Both the position numbers and the translations under genes were made by a program. The notes below the pieces were generated by a model. It was not told the origin of the DNA. It did not search any database and saw nothing but the letters and a program-made list of their open reading frames with translations. From Scilla litardierei (lineage: Eukaryota; Streptophyta; Magnoliopsida; Asparagales; Asparagaceae), in contig CM061142.1 of the NCBI GenBank assembly GCA_030789695.1, forward strand, positions 801,651,610-801,715,609: 64,000 nucleotides of DNA, in the 5' to 3' direction. This document shows positions 1-9,454 of the stretch, in pieces (positions within the stretch are counted from its first letter, which is position 1; the number at the start of each line of letters is the position of its first letter).

Positions 1-226
1 TATTTTAGCCTGGTGGCTTTTCTGCGATGTTGAGATTTATTACTATGGATATTCTGAGATGTTTCTCTTGTCTCTTTTCGTTATTATTATCTTTGTTTCG
101 TTTCGCGTTGCAAGGACCTGCAGTTTCAAGTGATTGACGCTTATTGGACTTGCGGCTTTGTAGCTTCAAGTCTGAGCGGACCTTCTCACGCTTCGCCTCC
201 ACGTTTTTGGGAAGCGGGGCGTGACA
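1..226 (+). repeat. Tekay-1 5' LTR, 3' end only
   Basis: This is the tail of the 5' LTR, which begins outside the window. It ends GCGTGACA at 226, as the Tekay-2 and Tekay-3 LTRs end GTCGTGACA, and is followed by an 8-nt spacer and the primer site. It matches the U5 end of the other two (for example the TAGCCTGGTGGCTTTTCT block). Confidence 0.8.
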
Positions 227-234
227 GGTTTTGT

Positions 235-252
235 TGGTGGCCCATGCAGGTC
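235..252 (+). other. Primer-binding site complementary to tRNA-Ile 3' end
   Basis: TGGTGGCCCATGCAGGTC is the reverse complement of the 3' end of plant tRNA-Ile(AAU) plus CCA, as I remember that tRNA. It lies 8 nt after the LTR end. The same 18 nt recur at 44668-44685 and 54184-54201. Confidence 0.7.
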
Positions 253-374
253 CCTTCTTGCGATTGCGAACTAACGGAACAACGATAATAAACGGAATAT
301 CCATTAAATAAATAGCAACATCCAAGTCATTAAGCTTTGAGTCTAATTTGTTTGTTCGTTTTCTATGTCATTAG

Positions 375-1498
375 ATGGCTGGACGACGACAGACCCGATC
401 TGGCAGTGGGCCCAATCGTGCTGAGGAGCCGGATAGAGAGCCCACCAATGGTGAGATCATGAGGATGATGCATCAGATGATGCAGGGTGCAGCAGGGCAT
501 GCTCCAGAACACTCAGAGTGCTCCTCGCTTCGAGCCAGGAGCGAAGCAGTTTCGAGAGCTGGGCCCGACTTACTTTGATGGATCTGAGTGACCCTTGGCT
601 GCAGAGGAGTGGATCAGAAACACCGAGGATAATCTGAAGATGTCGAAGGTCAACCCGGCTGGATGGGTTGATCTGGCGAAGAGGCAGCTTAAGGATAATG
701 CCCGAAATTGGTGGGATGCAGAGGAGGAGTTGCTGGTGAGCCCTATACCTTGGGCTACTTTCAAGTCTAGATTCGATGAGGAGTACTTTCCGAAGGCTGC
801 TAGGAGGGAGATGTTGCAGCGCTTCATTGAGCTGAAGCAGGGGAGTCTGACGGTGGACCAGTACCACCAGGAGTTTACTAGATTGAGTCGCTTCGCGCCA
901 AAGATGGTAGAGGATGCTGAGGAGAAGGCTCAGAAGTATCTGCAGGGTCTTTCTCTAGACTTGCAGAGTCTGGTGTCTACGTCGGACATGGAGTCTTATC
1001 AGAAGTTGTTGGTAGCTGCTCGGAGACAGGAGAGGATTGCAAAGCAGAAGAGAGGACTGATTTCTGGAGCTGGGAAGAGGCCTATGGAGCAGGTCAGAGG
1101 AGTGGTTAGGCCTGGGACTAGGCCTAATCAGACGGTGCAGTTCAAGAAGCCAGGTGTGCCTCCTGAGAAGACTTGCTAATTTCTGTGGCAAGACCGGGCA
1201 TGTCAAGGATCAGTGTAGGAAGATGTTGGGTCAGTGCCTGATTTGTGGAGACCCTACTCATGCTATGAATGAGTGCCCGAGATCTAAGCTACCTTGGAAG
1301 GATCCAGTCGCCGCACAGCCGTTGCAGCAGAGAGCACCTGTACCTGCAGGTCGTGGAGCACCTCACGCTCCTCAGAGGCAGGCCTTTCAGCAGGCCGTGC
1401 AGCCGAGGAGGCAGGCTTACCTGATGACGGCAGTGGAGAGCGAGGCTGTGGTTGAGGTTATCGCAGGTAACTCTCAAACTAGTGGTTTCCTTCCTTAG
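375..1498 (+). pseudogene. gag: Tekay-1 gag (broken)
   Basis: This is the remnant of the structural polyprotein that packages element RNA. The start MAGRRQTR matches Tekay-2 gag. Around 500-530 the frame shifts and some sequence between the MMQ repeat and the capsid region is missing. A stop follows at 588-590, after GSE. The capsid region (WIRNTEDNLKM, WWDAEEE, FLQGL-like) is open at 595-1179. A second frameshift near 1165 moves the zinc-knuckle region to another frame (CGKTGHVKDQC, then CLICGDPTHAMNEC), and the first knuckle has lost its leading Cys. The intact Tekay-2 copy is 390 codons to its stop, so this one cannot give a full protein. Confidence 0.85.
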
Positions 1499-1581
1499 AT
1501 AGTTTTGATTCTAGCTTATGTTTGAGTTGATTGCATATGATTGTTTGTTAGAATAGGGTTTGATTGTTAGATTGTTGTTAG
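1467..1581 (+). other. Putative spliceosomal intron between gag and protease (Tekay-1)
   Basis: A GT at 1467 follows the gag codons for VIA. An AG at 1580-1581 precedes the protease frame ([17 protein letters not shown]). Joining them gives a phase-1 junction that restores a Gly codon and keeps gag and protease in one frame, while the unspliced gag frame stops at 1496-1498. The same arrangement occurs in Tekay-2 at 45935-46048. Splicing is inferred, not shown. Confidence 0.5.
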
Positions 1582-4500
1582 GTGTGATTTTGGTTTGCAC
1601 ATTTCCTGCACGAGTCCTCTTTGACTCAGGTGCATCGATGTGCATTATTTCTCGGAGCTTTGTGGAGAAGCATTCCTTGACGACTTCCCCTCTTCCCAAG
1701 AGTTGGAACATCGTTACGGGAAATGGCGTGATCTCGGTGCATCGTGGGTGCACTTCTTGCCCTTTGGTGGTTTGTGGACATGAGCTTTACGCTGACTTTA
1801 TTGTCCACGACATCGTCAACTACGATGTCGTGCTCGGGATGGATTGGCTTGCGGAGCTTCCTATGCTACGATCGATTGTCGGAGGAAGAAGGTGGTGTTC
1901 GAGATCCCTGGACATCCAGTGTTCGAGTTCAGTAGAGGTAGAAGTTCGCTTGGCCCTGTCAGGTTTCGGGCCAGACCGGGTGGAGCTTGTTGCTATGCAG
2001 ATGGAGCAGGATAGACCAGCTGTGGTACGTGAATTCGACGACGTCTTCCCCGAGGAGATATCTGGACTGCCGCCCGACCGAGCTCTCGAGTTTTCGATCG
2101 ACCTTGTTCCGGAAGCGCAGCCTATTTCGAAGGCACCGTATCGGATGGCTCCAGCAGAGTTGGAGGAGTTGCGTAGGCAGCTGGACGAGCTTTTGCAGAA
2201 AGGATACGTCAATCCCAGTGTGTCTCCGTGGGGAGCACCGGTGTTGCTGGTAAAGAAGAAGGATGGCTCGCGTCGCATGTGTGTGGATTACCGGGAGCTG
2301 AATGCTGTGACTATCAAGAATAAATATCCCTTGCCACGGATAGATGACATCTTTGGTCAGCTCGGAGGATCGAGGGTGTTCTCTAAGGTGGATTTGAGAA
2401 GTGGCTACCATCAGCTTAAGGTGAAGAAGGACGACATCCCGAAGACAGCGTTCAGGATGAAGTATGGTCACTACGAGTTCGTGGTTATGCCCTTCGGCGT
2501 AACCAATGCGCCCCGCAGTCTTTATGAACCTGATGAATCTGGTCTTCTACGACTTTCTAGACAAGTTCGTCGTCATCTTCATTGACGATATTCTGATCTA
2601 TTCAAAGTCGGAGGAAGAGCATGCCTCGCACTTGAGGACAGTGTTGGAGATCTTGAGGAAGCATCGTCTGTATGCTAAGTATTCCAAGTGCGAGTTTTGG
2701 TTGGATAGAGTTGCCTTTCTCGGGCATGTAGTGTCTGGTGATGGGATTTCTGTGGACCCCGAGAAGATTGTGGCTATCAGAGAGTGGCCGGTTCCGCAGT
2801 CGGCGTCAGAGATTCGGAGTTTCCTTGGACTTGCAGGCTATTACCGACGTTTCATTAAGGACTTTTCTCGGATTGCTGAGCCGATGACCAGACTTACGCG
2901 GAAGGATGTACCTTATGTTTGGTCTGATGATTGCGAGAAGGCTTTTGGTATTCTGAAGGAGAGGTTGACGACTGCCCATGTACTTGCTGTGCCTGATCGG
3001 AGTGGAGGATTCGAGATCTTTTGCGATGCTTCTGGCAAGGGTCTTGGATGTGTGTTGCATCAGCATGGGCATGTGGTTGCGTATGCTTCTTGTGAGCTTA
3101 AGGCTCATGAGAAGAATTACCCGGCACATGATTTGGAGTTGGCTGCTGTGGTGTTTGCGCTGAAGATTTGGAGGCACTTCCTGCTGAGTGAGAAGGTGAA
3201 GATCTTCACCGATCACAAAAGCTTGAAGTATATCTTTACGCAGAAGGAGCTCAACATGCGACATCGTCGATGGTTGGAGCTCATGGCAGACTATGAGATT
3301 GACTTGCAGTATCACCCTGGCAAGGTGAATGTGGTTCCGGATGCGCTGAGCAGACTTCCAGCGGTGATGATGTTGACCTCGCAGTGGAGATTGCAGCAGG
3401 ATTTTTGCGAGACTGGTATCGAGATTATTCTTCCTGGAGAGACTTCTTCGATGATGAGCATGCAGATACAATCGACGATCGTGGATAGGATCAAGGCTGG
3501 ACAGGCTGGAGATGCTAAGCTGGTGAAGATTCGGGAGCAGGTGGAAGCCGGTCTGCGGACTGACTTCTTGATTCACGAGGATGGTTCGCTGAGATTTGGA
3601 GCCAGGTTGTGTGTGCCAGCTGGAGATATCAGAGAGGAATTATTGGTTGAGGCACACAGTTCGCCGTATTCTGTGCATCCTGGTGGGACCAAGATGTACA
3701 AGGATCTTCGTCTGAACTTTTGGTGGCATGGAATGAAGAGGAGTGTGTCTCGGAGTGTAGCCAAGTGTTTGGTTTGCCAACAAGTAAAGGCGGAGCATCA
3801 GCGTACGGCAGGGTTGCTACAACCGCTTCCGATTCCGGAGTGGAAGTGGCAGCACATCACCATGGATTTCGTGACTGGACTACCTCGGAGTCCGAAGCAG
3901 AACGACGCGATTTGGGTGATTGTAGACCGATTGACCAAATCTGCGCACTTTATTCCTTTCCGAGTAGGACAGTCTACAGAGACGCTAGCGAGGAGATACA
4001 TGGAGGTAAATACGTTTACTCTCCGTTTCTATTTCCTTTTTCTAGTTTAGATAGTGATGTAACGTGAATCGTGCAGGAGATCGTACGACTTCACGGAGTC
4101 CCCGTGAGTATCGTGTCGGACAGAGACACGAGATTCACATCTCAGTTTTGGCAGAGTTTGCAGAAGAGCTTGGGTACGAGTCTGAGTTTCAGCACGGCGT
4201 ACCACCCGCAGACGGATGGCCAGTCCGAGAGGACGATTCAGATTTTGGAGGATATGTTGCGAGCGTGCATGCTGGACTTTAAGGGATCTTGGGAGGATCA
4301 TCTCCATCACGTTGAGTTTGCCTACAATAACAGCTACCAGGCGAGTATTGGAATGGCGCCATTCGTCGCGCTATATGGAAAGAAATGTCGATCGCCACTG
4401 AGCTGGGATGACATTGGAGATCGGGAGCTGTTAGGACCGGAGATGATCGTGGAGGCCGTGGATGTTGTGAGGAATATTCGAGAGAAGCTGAGGATTGCGC

Positions 4501-4960
4501 AGGACCGTTTCAAGCATTGGGCTGATGCTAAACGGAGGCCTTTGGAGTTTCAGCCTGGCGATCATGTCTTCCTGAAGATTTCTCCGAACCGCGGAGTTAT
4601 TCGATTCGGGAAGAGAGGCAAGCTGAGTCCGAGGTTCATTGGACCGTTCGATGTTCTGGAGAGAGTTGGAGCTGTGGCTTATCGCTTGGCGTTGCCACCG
4701 TCGCTTGTGGGAGTTCACGACGTATTTCACGTATCTCAGTTACGTCGATACGTTAGTGATCCATCCCACGCTGTGGATTTCTCGGAGATTACGGTTCGTC
4801 CGGATCTGTCTTATGATCAGCAGACCCGTTGAGATTCTGGATCGTCGACAGAAGCAGCTGAGGAATAAGACCCGTCGACTTGGTTCGAGTGCAGTGGCGT
4901 CACGGTTCCCCTGGTGAGTCTACCTGGGAGCGTGAAGATGAGATGAGAGAGCGTTTCCCG
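1582..4960 (+). pseudogene. pol: Tekay-1 pol (protease, RT, RNase H, integrase, chromodomain-like tail; frameshifted)
   Basis: Domains in order: protease with LFDSGAS near 1618; RT with YPLPRIDD near 2330 and catalytic FIDD near 2580; RNase H with [10 protein letters not shown] near 3020 and TDHKSL near 3210; integrase with zinc-binding H-H-C-C (HPGG near 3675, CLVC near 3765) and DDE residues in MDF (3865), SDRD (4115) and QSERTI (4220); and a C-terminal chromodomain-like block near 4880-4960. Frameshifts: about 1855-1930 in protease; an extra C in the run at about 2509-2512 compared with Tekay-2 in RT; and one near 4830. The integrase frame is interrupted at 4006-4076 by what looks like an intron. 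No complete product is possible. Confidence 0.85.
4006..4076 (+). other. Putative 71-bp intron inside integrase (Tekay-1)
   Basis: Codons for RRYME are followed by GTAAAT, a pyrimidine-rich stretch and GTGCAG. The integrase then resumes with EIVRLHG at 4077. The junction is phase 0. Reading through hits a stop. The length and most bases equal those of the Tekay-2 copy at 48469-48539. It separates the first catalytic Asp of the DDE core from the second Asp and the Glu. Confidence 0.65.
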
Positions 4961-5013
4961 CACCTTTTCTCGAGCAGTTGCTTGATGTTGATTCCGAGGG
5001 CGGAATCATTTCT

Positions 5014-5026
5014 AAGGTGGGGAGGA
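5014..5026 (+). other. Polypurine tract, Tekay-1
   Basis: AAGGTGGGGAGGA lies immediately before the TGTAACGG start of the 3' LTR; it primes plus-strand synthesis in LTR elements. Tekay-2 has AAGTTGGGGAGGA at 49476-49488. Confidence 0.8.
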
Positions 5027-5614
5027 TGTAACGGTACGTTTTCGTGTATACTTGTTCGTGCACGTGCTTTTGGCCGTGCACGTGTTTATTTTAGACTTTA
5101 GTTGATTGTGAACACTTTTGTGTGATATGCCGTTGTGAACGTCTCTGAGAGTATTAAATAGTGGCGCTATCTTGGAACGACACTTCTCGAGTCATTTTTC
5201 CACAATTTAAACTTACTCGATGAGACGTGACGATTCTCACTTTTGACGGGAGACGTTTCTATTTTTAGTTTTGTCGTCCGACGTCGAATTTGAGATCCGT
5301 CTTCTTAGTTAGCTCACTTTCGTCATCACGATCACCCCCGATATTTATTTTATAATTTTTGGAGTTTATTTGACCACTTTTATATTTTTAACAAGTTTTA
5401 TATTATTTTTAATAATTAATTTATAAATTATTTTCGGCCAAATAAAATTTATTTGAGTTTTAAAACGTATTAAAGAATTTTTGAGCCAATTTCCAGCTCA
5501 TTTGGACCAAGTCAAATCCTTAGGTGAGTTGGAGAAGTTGAATTTCAAATTTTAAATTATTTTAAACTTCTAATCCTATTAGATTTAGCCCTAGACCTAG
5601 TCAACCCATCTACA

Positions 5615-5624
5615 CTATATAAAC
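5615..5624 (+). promoter_or_regulatory. LTR TATA box, Tekay-1
   Basis: CTATATAAAC lies about 590 bp into the LTR, just before the GC-rich leader. This is the expected position for the element's Pol II promoter. Confidence 0.6.
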
Positions 5625-5688
5625 AACCCCTAGGAAGACCTATTTTCGCAAGAAATTAGCCCTAGCCTCTTCCAAACTCGAAATTTGA

Positions 5689-5711
5689 CGTTGCGACGAT
5701 TCGTCGCAACG
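5689..5711 (+). repeat. Perfect palindrome at the start of the GC-rich LTR leader
   Basis: CGTTGCGACGA, one base, then TCGTCGCAACG: an 11-bp inverted repeat about 65 bp downstream of the TATA box. The GTTGCGACG core recurs in part nearby. It could form a stable hairpin in the transcript leader. Confidence 0.6.
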
Positions 5712-6779
5712 TTTGCGACGTTCAGCCTCCGCAGCCGACCGAGAAAACCAAGCAAATTTCCCCGCTCCGACCGCTAGCCGCCCCCGCATCCATCGTCGCT
5801 CGCATCGCAGCGCATCGCCCCGCTCCGTTCCCTCGGTCTGACCGAGGGCTTGGCCCGCACCCCGCTCCGCATCAGCTCCGCACCGTCGCCCGCAGCTGTC
5901 GCCCGCATCGCTCCGCGCCTGACCGAAGCGCCCGCTCGCATCGACCGCTCGCCGCTTATTGCAACGTTGCAAACGTTGCAACGCCCCGCATCCAAGCGCC
6001 TGACCGAGCCGCCCTACCGCTCCGACCGAAGGAGACAGCCCCGCACCGCTGCTGCGGACCGACCCAAACGCTGCACAGCCCCGTTCTCCCGCGTCTGACC
6101 CGAGCCAAGTCCCCGCATTGGCTGTGTACGACCGAGAGCCATTCGTCGCAACCCCGCATCCGTCGCACCACTTGCCTCCGTGGGCCCCCCAAGTTCTCCA
6201 GAGGTATTGTGGGTCCCCCAAAGGTCCCTAGGACTACTGTGGGCCCCACCTAGGTGCGTTCTCTTCGACGACTTGCCGCGTACGACGTCGTCGCACGTCG
6301 TAGCCCGTCGTCGCACGTACTAGTTTTGGAATCTGGAATCGTCGCCCCGGTTGATTGCTCTGAAATTTCCAGCGAGGAATCTAATTGGAATCTGGACTTG
6401 GAGCGCGATCTTTTATTCCAACCCCCGGCGTCGCTACCCGACGCCGGAGTAGCTTTCGCGTCGTTTTGAGGTAACGTTTTGCACCCCTAGGACCCCCAAC
6501 CCAATTGCAATGCTAACCAAGACTAAAAATCAGTATTTTAAAGTATTTTAAATGTTTTAGAATTCACTAATCAAGATTAATAAAACGGATGTAGGCCGGT
6601 GGACTTGTGCACATAGGAATTGTGACTTTGGACTCGTTGGACGGTGATTCCTTGACGTGATAGTTGCAGGCAATTGAAACTTGCCAAATCTTGCTTAGGG
6701 CCATGTTTTTAGGCCACTTCCTTGTTTTTAGCGTAAAAGAGACTAGTCAGTGAAATGATAGCTGGCTAGACGCCTACTT

Positions 6780-6845
6780 GATCTAGTTTGACAACGAAAC
6801 TAGATCTGTCACCTAATTGATCTAGCTTGACAACGAAGCTAGATC
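6780..6845 (+). other. Two tandem hairpins with GACAACG loop in LTR leader (Tekay-1)
   Basis: 6780-6806 has stem GATCTAGTTT / AAACTAGATC and 6819-6845 has stem GATCTAGCTT / AAGCTAGATC. Both enclose the loop GACAACG. Tekay-2 and Tekay-3 LTRs carry one copy with stem GGAACTAGCTT and the same loop. Substitutions occur as matched pairs on the two arms, which suggests a selected RNA (or DNA) structure. Confidence 0.6.
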
Positions 6846-7503
6846 CAACCCTTTAAACTTGTTGTTCATGCATACTAAACTGTCACGTTTACTTTCCGTA
6901 CATGTACGCTTTACTACTTGCCATATCATGTCATCCATACATTGAATGTCGCATTCGTAGCACACGCTATAATACTTGTACTCGTACTACTTGTCCGGCT
7001 AGGTGCACCCCTACGCCATACTTGTTTAAAACACTTCCTGGCTCGTGGTCCAGAAGCGGGCCTCATGTGTTGGCTAAAAACCAATGCCCGATACACGTGG
7101 AGGGGTAGGGATAAACGGTCACTTGAGCTTAGGAGTTGGCCCGCGCAGCCACTCTAGCCAAAAGACGGAATCTCTGTGCACGAGGTGCTTACATTACTTG
7201 TCTTGTACTTATCTTGTGAATGCCACGCCATGCTCGTACTTTACTTTACTTTACTTTACCTGTTGCACTCATTACTTTAACTGCCATGTCATTGCATCAA
7301 GCTAGAACTGCTAGGTTGCTTTACTTTTACATCTTTCAGTTTCCTTGCACAAGTCTTCCAGACTTGCTGACATGTGCCCCTTGCTCTTTTGGGTGTCACA
7401 TGTTAGACCCTGAGCCAGAGACAGTTGCTGAGGACGAGGTGTTTGCTGACGCTGAGCCCGAGCCTACGTTCGTCGAGGAGTTCGAGGACACCGGAGATGC
7501 AAG

Positions 7504-7692
7504 ACCCGCGGCAATATATTCCGCTTCAGTCGTGGATAATGACACCAAATTCTGTTTCTTAGAAAACCAAGAAACTAAGGAATTTCCTAAGAAATGGCAA
7601 GTGCCACTAGTACTTTCCCTGTCGGACTTGCATCCGGCAAAGTCAACATCACTATATGAGATTAACTCATATGTGCTAGACTTAGGGTAAAG
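7504..7692 (-). pseudogene. Ty1/copia RNase H fragment, inverted
   Basis: On the minus strand, 63 open codons begin LYPKSSTYEL and run through SYSDVDFAGC, STSGTCHFLG and LSTTEAEYIAAG, all hallmark copia RNase H motifs. The piece has no LTR of its own. It lies exactly between the cut end of the Tekay-1 LTR and the TG start of the copia LTR at 7694. It may be filler DNA captured during break repair, or the end of an older reversed copia element. Confidence 0.85.
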
Positions 7693-8111
7693 TTGTTGAG
7701 TATTGATTCCCTGGATTTGGTTTTGATGATGAACAAACATAAATATCGTGAACTAACTCTTTGTGAACGCAGCTATGGAGATCGTCGCCAAATTTCTATG
7801 AATATCCAAAGCGACGTCTCAAGACTTCTCAAAGCGTGTGAACGTGTGCTTGAAGCTTCGTTGAAGCTCAAGGACCATTATTGAAGTCATGAAGATTCGA
7901 TTGAAGCTTTTGAAAACGGTTCGTCAAGTTTATTTTATGTCTTCTAGCTTCTTTTCGTAGAATGTTAAGCCTTGAGTAGGTCTTACGTTTTAATCTTCAC
8001 AACGCGCATATCTTAGAGCTAGGATCTTAGTAGAAGTCCATACGATCTTTTCTGAAGCTTCGCGCTTCGATTCGCGACTTCTTGTGCATGTTAGTTGGTT
8101 CAAGAAGAAGA

Positions 8112-8625
8112 ACCAACCGACTAGATGGCAATCTAGTCGGTCGACAAAGCTTCTTGAACCGACTAGAATGCCTTCTCAATTCCAAGCTCACTTACTGTTT
8201 ACAGTTAGTCGGTCAAAGAAGGTTCACCGACCGACTAGTTGTGAAACTAGTCGGTTAGGAATCCTTCTTAGACCGACTAGTTGAGCTTCTACTGTACAGC
8301 GCTACTTACTGTTTATCGTTAGTCGGTCTATGTACATTTGTCGACCGACTAGTTGATAAACTAGTCGGTCTGCATTTGCTCTTAGACCGACTAATTCAAC
8401 TTGTACTCAGACTATTTGTTTTATCTCTTTGTCGGTCTCAATTGACTCACCGACCGACTAGTTGTGAAACTAGTCGGTTGGCAAGTCTTCTTGGACCGAC
8501 TAGTTCTTTAAGTCTGAACTTCTCTTCTTGGTTGTTCACCTCTTAGTCGGTTCATGTTGATTGACCGACCGACTAGTTGATGAACTAGTCGGTCAGTCAT
8601 CCTTCTTTGACCGACTAGTTTGCTT
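8112..8625 (+). repeat. Palindrome cluster (GACCGACTAG / CTAGTCGGTC) in copia LTR U3
   Basis: At least five hairpin units, each GACCGACTAG - short loop - CTAGTCGGTC, with outward-facing half sites between them (8118, 8228, 8344, 8450 and 8570 regions). Units are spaced about 115 bp and begin with TTACTGTTTA. The module ends just upstream of the TATA box and closely matches one in Tekay LTRs at 42477-42880. Confidence 0.85.
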
Positions 8626-8683
8626 CAGAATAGAGCCGTTGGAGCATTAAATGCCACGATTTTTGCTCTCTCTTTCCTCTATC

Positions 8684-8693
8684 CTATATATAC
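8684..8693 (+). promoter_or_regulatory. LTR TATA box, Copia-B
   Basis: CTATATATAC lies directly downstream of the palindrome cluster, where the LTR promoter is expected. Confidence 0.6.
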
Positions 8694-9429
8694 TTGGAGT
8701 GCTGCATTCATAGCACTCAAGGCTGATATTAATTGAAGTTTAGAGATCAAAAGAGAAGCATTAAATCTCATTCAAAGCTCATTCATTTCCATTCAAGAAT
8801 CTCTCCCTCACTCTTATTTCAAAAGAGAGATTCATTGATTGTGAGCCTTCCAAGCCAAGTGCTTGATTCTAGGTCACCAACATCCACCTAGGACTCCATT
8901 ACTGCTCATCTACTTGGAGCTAGGGTTTGGTGCCTCTTCATCTTCCCCAAAATCCTTCTTGCCCTAAAATCGTAAGTTTTACTCAAGGCATAGGATTTTG
9001 TCGGTAAGTTCGTATTTCATTTACTTTGATATTGTAAGTGGTTTACTCTCGGTTGTGAGAGTTTGTTTGTGATCCCGGGTTGTGGGAGTCAAAATTACAT
9101 TGTGTATGATTTGGTCTTGTAGAGGTTTTTCTACAAGAATTTCATAGTGCAAATCTTGGGTTAGAGGTTTCTAACTCAAGTATCCGGAGGGGATCCGGGT
9201 GTTTGGGACGTAGGATCACCGGGAACAAGTCGGGGAGACTTGGGTGGATCCGAACCCGTTAATTCGTTTGTTTGCGATTGCTTTTATTTGTTGTCTATAT
9301 TTACATTTCCGCATTTCCGCATTGTTGGTTGAGGTTTGCAAGATAATTAGGAATTACCCTCTTAATTATTTTAAAGTACTATTCACCCCCCTCTAATACT
9401 TGTGCAGTAGCTACGTAGGGCATTACATT

Positions 9430-9445
9430 TGGTATCAGAGCCAAG
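9430..9445 (+). other. Primer-binding site, initiator tRNA-Met type
   Basis: TGGTATCAGAGCCAAG, two bases after the LTR end, is the common plant LTR-element primer site for initiator tRNA-Met. Confidence 0.9.
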
Positions 9446-9454
9446 TACCTAGCT

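Larger units (their letters stand above)
1..7503 (+). mobile_element. Tekay-1: degenerate Ty3/gypsy (Tekay/Del chromovirus-type) LTR retrotransposon
   Basis: The element reads left to right: the last 226 bp of a 5' LTR, primer-binding site, gag, protease, RT, RNase H, integrase, a chromodomain-like C-terminus, polypurine tract at 5014-5026 and a 3' LTR from 5027. The integrase tail ([12 protein letters not shown], then a W-R-H-G / E-S-T-W block) is typical of the plant Tekay (Del) lineage. gag and pol each carry several frameshifts and a stop, so it is not autonomous. The LTR is related to that of Tekay-2 in its ends and U5 but very different in U3. The 3' LTR is cut off at about 7503, where a reversed copia fragment begins. 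The lineage is my assignment from motifs; a phylogeny could move it to a sister chromovirus clade. Confidence 0.85.
5027..7503 (+). repeat. Tekay-1 3' LTR (truncated at its 3' end)
   Basis: It starts TGTAACGG after the polypurine tract. A TATA box lies at 5615-5624, a GC-rich leader at about 5690-6320 and two related hairpins at 6780-6845. From about 6990 it is colinear with the Tekay-2 LTR (for example CCAGAAGCGGGCC and GAGGACGAGGTGTTTGCTGA). Similarity stops near 7503 after GAGGACACCGGAGATGC, so roughly 230 bp of the end are missing. Short frames in the GC-rich part are not taken as genes. Confidence 0.8.
7694..9427 (+). repeat. Copia-B 5' LTR
   Basis: It starts TGTTGAGTATTG and ends GGGCATTACA, two bases before the primer site. 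U3 contains a cluster of inverted repeats (8112-8625), followed by a TATA box at 8684-8693. The CACCCCCCTCTA stretch near its end is typical of plant copia U5. Confidence 0.85.

Noticed and set aside
5640..6320. Overlapping frames up to 193 codons on both strands in the GC-rich LTR leader
   Set aside because: GC-rich repeats lower stop frequency. No domain is visible and the block lies inside an LTR.
8112..8625. Regular inverted repeats resembling a CRISPR array or a tRNA cluster
   Set aside because: The setting is a plant LTR, spacers are not unique or equal, and no tRNA fold or conserved box is present.
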